NCBI GenBank assembly: GCA_964632945.1
Contig: CAZWCX010000058.1
Coordinates: 1-43,039 of the forward strand
Source of the DNA: CAZWCX01 sp964632945
GTDB taxonomy: Bacteria; Planctomycetota; MHYJ01; WSZJ01; CAZWCX01
Reading direction: 5' to 3'
DNA: 43,039 bases
Shown here: piece after piece, positions 31,426 to 39,741 of the stretch
Layout: every line of letters starts with the position of its first letter
Position numbering within the stretch: the stretch's first letter is position 1
Translations under genes and position numbers: made by a program
Notes under the pieces: model-generated
Told to the model about the DNA's origin: nothing
Database searches by the model: none
What the model saw: only the letters and a program-made list of their open reading frames with translations

Positions 31426-32031
31426 TCACATCCCCGGGCGGCCGGTCAACTGCCGCCGCTCCAGGATCAGGCAAGCGGCCGTCAGCGCGAGAACCATGGC
31501 GATGACGGGCGTGAGGAAGTGGATGCCGACGACCGGTTGGACCAGCACCTGCAACTCCACGTTGTCCAACCCGAACGCCCAGGCCCCCATCGAACGCAGC
31601 GCGTACGAAACGGTGACTCGATTGATGATGGCGGGGATGAAGCTGATCACGACTTCGACGATCCGTACATAGAGGACGGCGATCGCCATGGCGTGCCGGA
31701 GGAACAGCGTGCCGAACAACAGACAGATGGCGGCGAACGCGAACGGGGCGACCGCTCCCGGCAACGCCACTCCCCAGTAAAGGCGGATCGGGTCTTCGGG
31801 CCCCAGGATGAACACCGACAGCAACAGGCTGACCTGGGCGGCGATGGCGGTTCCGCAGGCGGAGGCGGCGAATTTCCCGAGGACGATCGCCTCGTCCACC
31901 AGCGTCTCCATCCAGGGCTCGGCCGAAGCGACTCCCTGGGTCAGCGCGGCATGACTCTGCACCATCATCCCGCCGCCGATGCGCACTTCGAGCGAGTCGA
32001 GCGCGCGGTAGGTTCCGGAGTCCTTGGTCAT
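31426..32031 (-). CDS. Unknown multi-helix membrane protein
   Basis: This 201-aa protein has about four hydrophobic helices (near 57-78, 84-107, 110-135 and 168-190). No family is recognised. The stretch FIPAIINRVTVSYALRSMGAW may be a re-entrant or amphipathic segment. It converges with the preceding + strand gene with a 22-bp gap. It lies 150 bp downstream of the RND pump gene and could be carried on read-through from that operon. Confidence 0.72.
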   Translation of the reverse strand: MTKDSGTYRALDSLEVRIGGGMMVQSHAALTQGVASAEPWMETLVDEAIVLGKFAASACGTAIAAQVSLLLSVFILGPEDPIRLYWGVALPGAVAPFAFAAICLLFGTLFLRHAMAIAVLYVRIVEVVISFIPAIINRVTVSYALRSMGAWAFGLDNVELQVLVQPVVGIHFLTPVIAMVLALTAACLILERRQLTGRPGM

Positions 32032-32181
32032 TCCGGTCAGGGCGACCGACGGGGGCGGCGCGACCGGGGGGCGGCGACGGTCGCAGGAACCACTCCAGTG
32101 GGAGGGCCTCGTGCGGGGGGCTTCCGATGATTGCCGGAGCGCCGGCGGATGGCAGTGCGCTTCCCCTCCGCCCGGCGCGGC

Positions 32182-35100
32182 TCACGGCGCCTTGCCGAAC
32201 TTGCGGATCTCCTCCGCCTGCATCTCCGCCATCACCGCCAGCGCCTCGCGTTCGATCCGCGCGCCGCTTTCGACCTTCTGGGTGATGCCGTCGAACAGGC
32301 TGTAGAGGGCCGGGACGACGTAGAGGGTGAGGAACGTCGAAACCGCCAGCCCGCCGACCACGGCCATCGCCATCGACTGGCGCAGCTCGCCGCCCGGTCC
32401 GGCCGCCAGCGCGGCGGGCAGCGCCCCCGCGATCGTGCTGACCGTCGTCATCAGGATCGGCCGCAATCGCTCCGGGCAGGCGTGGAGCAGCGCGTCGTCG
32501 CGCGATTCCCCGAGCAGCCGGCGATGGTTGGTGAACTCGACCAGCAGGATCGAATTCTTCTTCACGATCCCCATCAGCAGAATCATCCCGATTGCGCTGT
32601 AGACGTTGATCGACAGGCCCGCCAGCCAGAGCGCGGCCAGCGCCCCCGAGAGGCTGAACGGCATCGCCATCAGGATCGTGACCGGGTGCACGAAGCTGTT
32701 GAACTGGCTGGCGAGAATCATGTACGCGACCACGACCCCGAGGACCAGCGCCCAGGCGAGTTCGACGAACGACTCCTGCATCGTCTGCGCGCTGCCGGAG
32801 AGCTTTGCGTGATACCCGTCGGGCAGGACCTCCCCGGCGATGCGCACCGCCTCCTCCACGGCGAGGGCCTGCGACTTTCCCGGAGCGACGTTGGCGAACA
32901 GGTTGATCGCCCGCTCGCGGTTCCGCCGCGTGATCGATTGCAGGCTCGGGCGCTCGTCGGTGCGCACCAACGTGGACAGCGGCACCAGCTCTCCGCCGCG
33001 CGCGCGCACCTTGAGCAGGCCGATGTCTTCCGGCCGCGAGCGTTGCCCGGAGAGCAGCCGCACCCGGATGTCGAACTGACGCCCCCGGTCCTTGTACTTC
33101 CCCGCGCGCACGCCCCCCACCAGCGCGTTCACCGTCAGCGCGATGTCCTCCATGCTCACGCCGAGCGCCGCTGCCCGGTCGCGGTCGGGCAGCAGCCTCA
33201 CCTCCGGCATGCCGACCAGGTAGTTCGAGTCGACGTCCAGGTAGAGCCCGGTCTCCCGCATGCGTGCCTGGATCTCCTCGCTGAAGGCCGCCAGCCGCTC
33301 CCAGTCCGGCCCCTGCACGCTGAACTCGACCGGGTAGCCGCGGCCCGCCGTGAATCCCTGGAGGCTCAAGTCCTGGAGCGCGACTTTCACGCCGGGCAGA
33401 CGGTTGAGCGGGCCGCGGATGTCGCTCATGAACTGTTGCAGCTTGACGGCGCGGTCCGCGGCCGGCACGAGGGTGATGAACATCATCCCGGAGGTGATCT
33501 CGCCCCCGCCGAAACCGCCGACGGCGCCGAAATAGCGCTTCACTTCCGGCCGCGTCGCCAGCAGTTCCTCGCATGACCGCATCGCCCGGTCGGCGACGTC
33601 GATCGACGAACCGACCGGCGTGGTGAAGCGGGCCATGAACACGCCCACGTCGGTGGGCGGCGTCATTTCCCGGTTGAGCAGGGGGAAGATTCGCAGGGAG
33701 AGCGCGAACGCCGCCAGCGCCCCGATCACGACCAGCCAGCGCCCGCGCAGGGCGGGACGGAGCGTCGCCCGGTACGCGGCCGCCAGCCCGTCGAAGGCGC
33801 GGTCGACCAGCCGTCCCCGGAACCCCCGACGCTCCCCGACCGAGAGGAACTGCGCGCTGCGCGACGGCGTCAGCGTCAGGGCCTCCAGCAGCGAGAGCAG
33901 CACGCACACCGAGATGGTCACGCCGAACTCGAAGAAGAAGGCGCCGATGATCCCCTTCATGAACGCCACCGGGAGGAAAATCGCCACGATCGCCGCGGTC
34001 GCCGCCAGCGCGGCGAAGGCGATCTCGCGCGCCCCCTCGAGCGCGGCCCGGATGCGCGGCTTGCCTGCCTCGGCATGACGAAAAATGTTCTCGAGCACCA
34101 TGATCGCGTCGTCGACCACGATCCCGACCGCCAGCGAAAGCGCCAGCAGCGTGAAGGTGTTGAGCGTGAACCCCAGAAAGTACATTGCCGCCAGCGTGCC
34201 CACGATCGAGGTCGGGATCGCCAGCAGCACGTTGATCGTCGAACTCAACGAGCCGAGGAACAGCCAGATCACCACCGCCGTGAGGCCGACCGCCAGCAGG
34301 AGCGTGAACTCGATCTCCTCGACCGCCTCCTCGACCGCCACCGTGCTGTCGAAGTTCACGTCCAGGAACACGCCTTCCGGCAGGCGTTTGCGCAATTCGA
34401 CCAGCTTGTCCCGGATGCCGTGGGCGACCGAGACCGCGTTCGCGCCGCGCTGCTTCTTCACGCCCATGCCCTGCGCCGGCAGGCCCATGGCGCGGGCGAT
34501 CCGGCGCCGGTCCTCGAGGCCGTCCTCCACGATCGAAACGTCGCCCAGCGTGACCGGCGCCCCCGCGCGTTCGAACAGCACGAGCGAGCGAAACTGCTCC
34601 ACCCCGATCGCCTCGCCCAGCGTGCGCACGTTCGCCTCGCGCGCCCCCGACTCGATCCGGCCGGCGGGCAGTTCGAGGTGCTGCCGGCGGATCGCGGCCA
34701 GCACCTCCGCCGCGGTGAGCCCGAAGGCGTCGAGACGGTCGGCGTCCAGCCAGACGCGCAGGTTGCGCTCGCGGAAGCCCCCCATCTGCACCTCGCCCAC
34801 CCCGGGAACCGTCTGCAGTTGCTCCTTGACCACGTAGCGGGCGATGTCGGACAGCACCTGCGGGGACCGGGTCCCCGACAGGCCGACCCACAGGATGGGC
34901 TGATCCTCGGGATTGGTCTTGCGCACCACCGGCGGGTCCATCTCGCGCGGCAAGTTGCGCTGCGCCTGGCTCAGCCGCGTCTGCACGTCCTGGAGCGCGG
35001 CGTCGATGTCCCGGCCGAGTTCGAATTCGACGGTGACGGTCGCCGCCCCCTGCCGGCTGGTGGAGGTGATCTCCCGGATCCCCTCCACGGTCATGAGCGC

Positions 35101-35307
35101 GTCCTCGACCGGTTCGAGGACGTCGGTCTCCATCACCTCCGGCGCGGCCCCCTCCAGCCCGAGCGTGACCGAAACCTGGGGGAAGTCGACGTCGGGCATC
35201 TTGCTCACCCCAAGCCGCGCGCCGCCGATGCCGCCGACGACGAGGAGCGCGAGCATGAGCATCCAGGCGAAAACCGGCTTGCGGATCGAGAGGTCGGAGA
35301 GGACCAC
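32182..35307 (-). CDS. RND-family efflux pump permease (HAE1 type)
   Basis: This 1041-aa inner-membrane pump driven by proton import is of the AcrB/MexB type, at the family's usual length. It has the N-terminal helix (PVFAWMLMLALLVVGGIGGA), a large periplasmic loop, the transmembrane-4 Asp pair at 399-400 (AVGIVVDDAIMVLENI) that carries protons, and the second half with QFNSFVHPVTILMAMPFSLS and NSILLVEFTNHRR. The start is GTG 35307, 3 bp after the adaptor stop. Together with the adaptor it needs an outer-membrane channel, which is not in the window. The substrate cannot be read from sequence. Confidence 0.96.
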   Translation of the reverse strand: MVLSDLSIRKPVFAWMLMLALLVVGGIGGARLGVSKMPDVDFPQVSVTLGLEGAAPEVMETDVLEPVEDALMTVEGIREITSTSRQGAATVTVEFELGRDIDAALQDVQTRLSQAQRNLPREMDPPVVRKTNPEDQPILWVGLSGTRSPQVLSDIARYVVKEQLQTVPGVGEVQMGGFRERNLRVWLDADRLDAFGLTAAEVLAAIRRQHLELPAGRIESGAREANVRTLGEAIGVEQFRSLVLFERAGAPVTLGDVSIVEDGLEDRRRIARAMGLPAQGMGVKKQRGANAVSVAHGIRDKLVELRKRLPEGVFLDVNFDSTVAVEEAVEEIEFTLLLAVGLTAVVIWLFLGSLSSTINVLLAIPTSIVGTLAAMYFLGFTLNTFTLLALSLAVGIVVDDAIMVLENIFRHAEAGKPRIRAALEGAREIAFAALAATAAIVAIFLPVAFMKGIIGAFFFEFGVTISVCVLLSLLEALTLTPSRSAQFLSVGERRGFRGRLVDRAFDGLAAAYRATLRPALRGRWLVVIGALAAFALSLRIFPLLNREMTPPTDVGVFMARFTTPVGSSIDVADRAMRSCEELLATRPEVKRYFGAVGGFGGGEITSGMMFITLVPAADRAVKLQQFMSDIRGPLNRLPGVKVALQDLSLQGFTAGRGYPVEFSVQGPDWERLAAFSEEIQARMRETGLYLDVDSNYLVGMPEVRLLPDRDRAAALGVSMEDIALTVNALVGGVRAGKYKDRGRQFDIRVRLLSGQRSRPEDIGLLKVRARGGELVPLSTLVRTDERPSLQSITRRNRERAINLFANVAPGKSQALAVEEAVRIAGEVLPDGYHAKLSGSAQTMQESFVELAWALVLGVVVAYMILASQFNSFVHPVTILMAMPFSLSGALAALWLAGLSINVYSAIGMILLMGIVKKNSILLVEFTNHRRLLGESRDDALLHACPERLRPILMTTVSTIAGALPAALAAGPGGELRQSMAMAVVGGLAVSTFLTLYVVPALYSLFDGITQKVESGARIEREALAVMAEMQAEEIRKFGKAP

Positions 35308-35310
35308 GGA

Positions 35311-36624
35311 TCACTTCTCCGATCGCGGCGGGGCGGAGCCGTCGGGCGCCACGACGTCGACGGGGACGCCGTCCTGAAGCATCGGCGCCCCCTGCACGAC
35401 CAGGACCTCACCCGGGGCGAGTCCGGAAAGGACCTCGACTCCGCCGTCGGGGGTGTGCAGCCCGAGAACGATGAGGCGCTGCCGGGCCTTGCCCGTTTCG
35501 ACCGTGAAGGCGACGAAGCCGACCTCGGTCGGGAGCGCCGCCGCTTCCGGGATCACCACGGCGCGATCGTTGCGCGCGACCTCCATGCGGACGGTGGCGA
35601 AGAAGCCGGGTTTGAGCGCCGGGTCCGGGTCCGCGACCTCGGCCACGCATTCGACCATGCGGGTGACCGGATCGGCGACGGCGTGGATGTGGAAGAGGCG
35701 GGCGTCGAACGGGCGTTCGGGGAACGCCTTGACCCGGAAGGCGACCGCCTGGCCGTTCTTGAGATGGACCGATTCGGCCTCGCCGACGCGGAAGCGGAGC
35801 CGGAGGCGGCGGGCGTCGACGAGGGTGGCGATCGGCTCCCCGACCTTCAGGTACTGACCGGAAGCGACGCGCTTTTGCTGGACGATGCCCGCGATGGGGG
35901 AGCGGACGCGGGAGTCCTCGAGGTTCTTGCGGGCGATGTCGAGGCGGGCGCGGGCCTGGTCGAGCGCGGCCTTGGCCTCGGCGGCCTGGCCGCGGACGAC
36001 TTCGAGGGCGGTCTGGGTCTCGTGTTCGCCGCCGCGGGCCATGTCGAGCTCGGCCCGGGCGCGGGCGACGACCGCCTCGAAGGTGGCGAGTTCCTCGCGG
36101 GAGACGGCGGCGGCGTCGCGGGCGATCAGTTCGCGACGGCGGGCGAGGTTGGCCTCCCCCTCCTGGAGGACGGCGACGGCGCGCGCGGTCTGCGCGCGGG
36201 CGCGGGCGATGGTCGCGTCGGACTGGGCGACCTGGAGGGCGGCGCGGGCGACCGCGGCCTCCGCGCGGGCGACTTCGGTCTCGGCTTCCCGCACGCGCAG
36301 GGAGTAGCGGGAGGTGTCGATCTCGGCGAGGACGTCGTCGGGGGTGACGGTCTTGCCTTCGTCGAAGGCGACCTTCTCGAGGGCCCCCTCGACCCGGGCG
36401 GAGATGGCGACCACCTCGTGGGCCTCGAGCGAGCCGACGGCGGTGACGGCGTAGGCGAGCGCGCGGGTCTCGACGGGGGCGACGGCGACGCGGAAGGCGC
36501 GCGTGCCCTTGGGCGCGGCGGCGCCCGCGGACGCGGGGGCGGACTTCTCGCAGCCGCCGGCGAAGACCGCCAGGGCGAGGAGGGCGAGCGGGAGGAGGGG
36601 GGAGGAGCGGGGTAGCCGCGACAT
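35311..36624 (-). CDS. RND efflux periplasmic adaptor (membrane fusion protein)
   Basis: This 437-aa protein has a signal peptide and probable lipidation at Cys25 (FAGGC). A barrel-sandwich half (AVGSLEAHEVVAISARVEGA) is followed by a long Ala/Glu/Arg coiled-coil hairpin (about 90-215), the second lipoyl half (RSPIAGIVQQKRVASGQYLK) and a beta-barrel domain. The ATG overlaps the tetR stop by one base (TGATG), so the two are tightly coupled. It links the RND pump to an outer-membrane channel. Confidence 0.94.
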   Translation of the reverse strand: MSRLPRSSPLLPLALLALAVFAGGCEKSAPASAGAAAPKGTRAFRVAVAPVETRALAYAVTAVGSLEAHEVVAISARVEGALEKVAFDEGKTVTPDDVLAEIDTSRYSLRVREAETEVARAEAAVARAALQVAQSDATIARARAQTARAVAVLQEGEANLARRRELIARDAAAVSREELATFEAVVARARAELDMARGGEHETQTALEVVRGQAAEAKAALDQARARLDIARKNLEDSRVRSPIAGIVQQKRVASGQYLKVGEPIATLVDARRLRLRFRVGEAESVHLKNGQAVAFRVKAFPERPFDARLFHIHAVADPVTRMVECVAEVADPDPALKPGFFATVRMEVARNDRAVVIPEAAALPTEVGFVAFTVETGKARQRLIVLGLHTPDGGVEVLSGLAPGEVLVVQGAPMLQDGVPVDVVAPDGSAPPRSEK

Positions 36625-37298
36625 CAGCGAGTCCTCCCGGCCGGGGTGCGATGACCGCGCGCGGCGCGCGGGGTCCGGGCGGTTCGCCTGGGCGTCACGC
36701 CCAGGCCGCAAAGGGAAAACTCGACGATTTCGGCGATCAGTCGTTCGCGCGGAATGCGCAGGCTGCCCGGTTCGCGGAATACCTGGCGCTGGAGGATGGC
36801 GTGAAAGACGAGCCCGAGAAAGGCGCGGGCGGCGTACTCCGGATCGACGGCGCGGATGCGGCCCTCCTCGCGCCAGCGGCGTACGGCGTCGGCGACGGCG
36901 ACGCGCAGTCGGGACGCGCGGGCGCGGTCGAACGCGCGCGCGAGCGGGTGGCCCTCGAGGGCGCAATAGAGGAGGAGGCGGAGAAAGGTCGGATCGGCTT
37001 CGATGCGGCGGACCAGGGTGCCGGCGATGCGGCCGAGGAAGGCGGCGGGGTCGACGGCGAAGTCGGCGAGCGCGCGCAACGGCAGCGCGCTTTCGGCCTC
37101 GGCGATCTTGTTCTCGAGGATGGCGCGATAGAGGCGGCGCTTGGTGGGGAAGTGCTTGAAGACCATGGCCTCGGAGACGCCGGCGGCGCGGGCGAGCTCG
37201 CGGGTGGTTGCGCCGGCGAATCCCTTGCGGGCGAACAGGTGCATGGAGGATCGGACGATGGACGTTCTGCGTTCCGGGCCGGTGAGTTCGCGCGGCAT
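36624..37298 (-). CDS. TetR-family repressor of the efflux operon
   Basis: This 224-aa protein has a TetR helix-turn-helix at about residues 8-57 (SIVRSSMHLFARKGFAGATT, RELARAAGVSEAMVFKHFPT). The ligand-binding part has a C-terminal layout like AcrR-type regulators (FLRLLLYCALEG, AARAFLGLVFHAILQ). It is the first gene of the tetR-adaptor-pump operon, so it probably autoregulates the pump and is released by a substrate. The last 25 residues are Arg/Pro-rich and may be disordered. A candidate operator lies 22 bp upstream of the start. Confidence 0.94.
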   Translation of the reverse strand: MPRELTGPERRTSIVRSSMHLFARKGFAGATTRELARAAGVSEAMVFKHFPTKRRLYRAILENKIAEAESALPLRALADFAVDPAAFLGRIAGTLVRRIEADPTFLRLLLYCALEGHPLARAFDRARASRLRVAVADAVRRWREEGRIRAVDPEYAARAFLGLVFHAILQRQVFREPGSLRIPRERLIAEIVEFSLCGLGVTPRRTARTPRAARGHRTPAGRTR

Positions 37299-37319
37299 GA
37301 CGGGGTCAGGCTCCTGTTG

Positions 37320-37335
37320 GTGAGCGCTAGCTTAC
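37320..37335. promoter_or_regulatory. Candidate TetR operator
   Basis: GTGAGC (37320-37325) and GCTTAC (37330-37335) form inverted half-sites (GTnAGC) around a 4-bp centre, 22 bp upstream of tetR. The sequence is AT-richer than its surroundings. The position between tetR and the divergent ackA-pduL gene suits autoregulation. Binding is inferred. Confidence 0.45.
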
Positions 37336-37550
37336 CCATGCGGCCCTTCCGCGTCAATCGCTCCGGGGGGCGCGGGGCCGTGCCGCGCGCCCCGGGGCCG
37401 GGCGGCGCCGCCCGCACCGGTTGACGAACGACGTTCCCCGCCGTAGGATCCTCCCACGCGGCGGGCGCCGGGGGCGTGCAGGGAGCCGGTCCCGGGCCGG
37501 CCGCCGTCCCGCGCCGGGGCGCAGGCCGGCCGCCGAAGGGAGTGCCGCCG

Positions 37551-39308
37551 ATGAACGTGCTCGTGCTCAATTGCGGATCCTCCAGCCTCAAGTACAAGCT
37601 GGTCGACACCGACGCCCGCGCCGTGAAAGTGGAGGGGGAGGCCGAGCGGCTCGTGGGGGAGGGGGCCCACGCCGGCGCGGTGAAGGAGGCGCTGGCGCGC
37701 GTGAACGGCGGGCGCATCGAGGCGGTCGGCCACCGGGTCGTGCACGGGGGAGAGCGCTTCCTCCAGTCGGTCCGCATCGACGACGCCACCCTCGCCGCCA
37801 TCGAAGCCTGTATCCCGCTGGCGCCGCTTCACAACCCGGCGAACCTGGCGGGAATCCGCGCCGCATGCGCGGCGCTTCCCGGCGTGCCCCAGGTGGCCGT
37901 GTTCGACACCGCGTTCCACCACACGCTGCCCCGGCGCGCGCGTACCTACGCGATCTCCCGCGCGGTCGCCGAAACGCACGGCATCCGCCGCTACGGGTTC
38001 CACGGGACTTCGCACGCCTTCGTGGCCGCGGAGGCGGCGGCCTTCCTCAAGACCCCCCTCGAGCAACTCCGTGTCGTCAGCCTGCATCTGGGCAACGGCG
38101 CCAGCGCGTGCGCGATCGAGTTCGGGCGCTCGGTCGAGACCAGCATGGGCATGACCCCGCTGGAAGGGCTGGTCATGGGGACGCGCTCGGGCGATCTCGA
38201 CCCGGGCGCGATCGTGGCGCTCCAGCAGGCGGGGTTCGCCGCCGCCGACCTCGACCGCCTCCTCAACAAGGAAAGCGGCCTCAAGGGCGTCTCCGGTCTC
38301 TCCCACGACCTGCGCGACCTGGAGGAAAAGGCCGCCGCGGGGGACGACGGCGCGCGGTTGGCCGTTGCCGTCTTCGCCCACCGCGTGCGCAAGTATCTCG
38401 GCGCCTACGCCGCGGTGATGGGCGGCCTGGACGCGGTCGTGCTGACCGCCGGCATCGGCGAGAAGGGCGCGGCGATGCGCAACCGCATCCTCCAGCGCTT
38501 CGAGTACCTCGGGCTCGTCCTGGACGAGACCCGCAACGGGGACGCGCGCGTCTCCGACGCGCAACGGGTCGCGGTCGTGAGCGCCGACCATTCGCGCGTG
38601 AAGGCGCTGGTGGTCGCCACCGACGAGGAATTGCGGATCGCGGAGGAAACCGCCGCGGTGGTCGGCGGCGCCGCCGCGGTCAAGACCCCGGCGCCGATCC
38701 CGATCGCGGTCAGCGCCCGTCACGTCCACGTCACGCAGGAGACGCTCGAACGCCTGTTCGGGCCCGGGGCCCAGCTCACCGTGCGCAACCCGCTCTCCCA
38801 GCCCGGTCAGTTCGCGGCGCAGGAGACGGTGAACCTGATCGGCCCGCGCCGCCGGCTCGACCACGTCCGCATCCTCGGGCCGTGCCGGGCGCTCAACCAG
38901 GTGGAAATCTCGCGCACCGACGAATTTCACCTCGGTGTCGACGCCCCCGTGCGCCTGTCGGGCAACGTCAAGGGATCGGCCCCGATCACGCTGGAGGGGC
39001 CCAAGGGGACGGTCACCCTTCCCGAAGGTCTCATCTGCGCCATGCGTCACATCCACATGGCGCCCATGGACGCCCAAGCCTACGGCGTGAAGCAGGGAGA
39101 CGAGGTCGAGGTCCGGGTCACCGGCGGGTCGCGTGACCTGACGTTTGCGGATGTGATGATCCGCGTGAGCCCGGAGTTCCGGTTGGAGATGCACATCGAC
39201 ACCGACGAGGCGAACGCCGCAGAATTGCCGCAGGCGTCGGCGGGGGTGCTGCAGCGCGTCTCCGGGGCGGGGGCCACGCTCCTTTCCCGGAAGCCCTCGA
39301 CCGATTGA
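37551..39308 (+). CDS. Acetate kinase-PduL phosphotransacylase fusion
   Basis: This is a 585-aa single frame. Residues 1-375 are acetate kinase: NCGSSSLKYK with Asn7, GHRVVHGG with Arg62, FDTAFHHTLP with Asp119, GFHGTSH with His151, HLGNGAS, GTRSGDLDPG with Arg212, GIGEKG, and a C-terminal ATDEE. Residues about 382-560 are a PduL-type phosphotransacylase: SARHVHVT (His391, His393), NPLSQPGQFAAQETV, ILGPCR (Cys445), the second half with RHIHMAP (His500, His502) and His548, i.e. the residues expected to bind its two zinc ions. Together the halves would turn acyl-CoA, phosphate and ADP into acid, CoA and ATP (or the reverse) in one protein. No stop or frameshift separates them. ATG 37551 has AAGGGAG upstream; an earlier in-frame start would add 25 unconserved residues. 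Confidence 0.95.
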   Translation: MNVLVLNCGSSSLKYKLVDTDARAVKVEGEAERLVGEGAHAGAVKEALARVNGGRIEAVGHRVVHGGERFLQSVRIDDATLAAIEACIPLAPLHNPANLAGIRAACAALPGVPQVAVFDTAFHHTLPRRARTYAISRAVAETHGIRRYGFHGTSHAFVAAEAAAFLKTPLEQLRVVSLHLGNGASACAIEFGRSVETSMGMTPLEGLVMGTRSGDLDPGAIVALQQAGFAAADLDRLLNKESGLKGVSGLSHDLRDLEEKAAAGDDGARLAVAVFAHRVRKYLGAYAAVMGGLDAVVLTAGIGEKGAAMRNRILQRFEYLGLVLDETRNGDARVSDAQRVAVVSADHSRVKALVVATDEELRIAEETAAVVGGAAAVKTPAPIPIAVSARHVHVTQETLERLFGPGAQLTVRNPLSQPGQFAAQETVNLIGPRRRLDHVRILGPCRALNQVEISRTDEFHLGVDAPVRLSGNVKGSAPITLEGPKGTVTLPEGLICAMRHIHMAPMDAQAYGVKQGDEVEVRVTGGSRDLTFADVMIRVSPEFRLEMHIDTDEANAAELPQASAGVLQRVSGAGATLLSRKPSTD

Positions 39309-39741
39309 GGAGGGTCCGGCACGCCCCGGCTCCCGGCCAGCGCCGGACCCGTCGAATCCGGACGGCGACGCGGATGCGGGCCGTTCCGGGGCAGCGGCCC
39401 GCCCGGGGCCGCGCCCCGGCCGCGGTCCGGACGGGCACCCGGTTTGCCGAAGAACCCGCCGCGCTGCACCCGCGCGGTCCTGCCCGGCGGGCGCCGCTCC
39501 GCGCCCGATTCTCCCGGCGCGGGAGGCGGCTCCCCCGCGCCATCGCGCGCTTCGTCGCGATTCCGTCGGTCGCGGGGCAGGCGGGGCGAGCATCCCCCCG
39601 CCTTCTCACCGGTCGGGGATTCCACCCCGCAATGGGCGGGCCGGACGACTTGTAGGATTCTTCCGACGTGTCCGTTTGCGCCCTTGCCGGGGGCCCCCCC
39701 TGGGCTTATCACCCGGTGGGCTCGAATTCGGAGGAACCGCC
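39309..39741. other. Intergenic region upstream of the haloperoxidase-like gene
   Basis: These 433 bp are extremely GC-rich with no supportable gene on either strand. I see no clear promoter. The segment just before the next gene contains GGAGGA at 39730-39735, its ribosome-binding site. Confidence 0.4.

Noticed and set aside
31133..35314. A 1393-aa - strand open frame over the RND gene
   Set aside because: It is Arg/Gly-rich shadow sequence in another frame; the 1041-aa frame has all RND motifs.
34075..36615. An 846-aa + strand open frame
   Set aside because: It is antisense to the RND pump and adaptor genes. It is rich in Asp, Gly and Arg with no domain.
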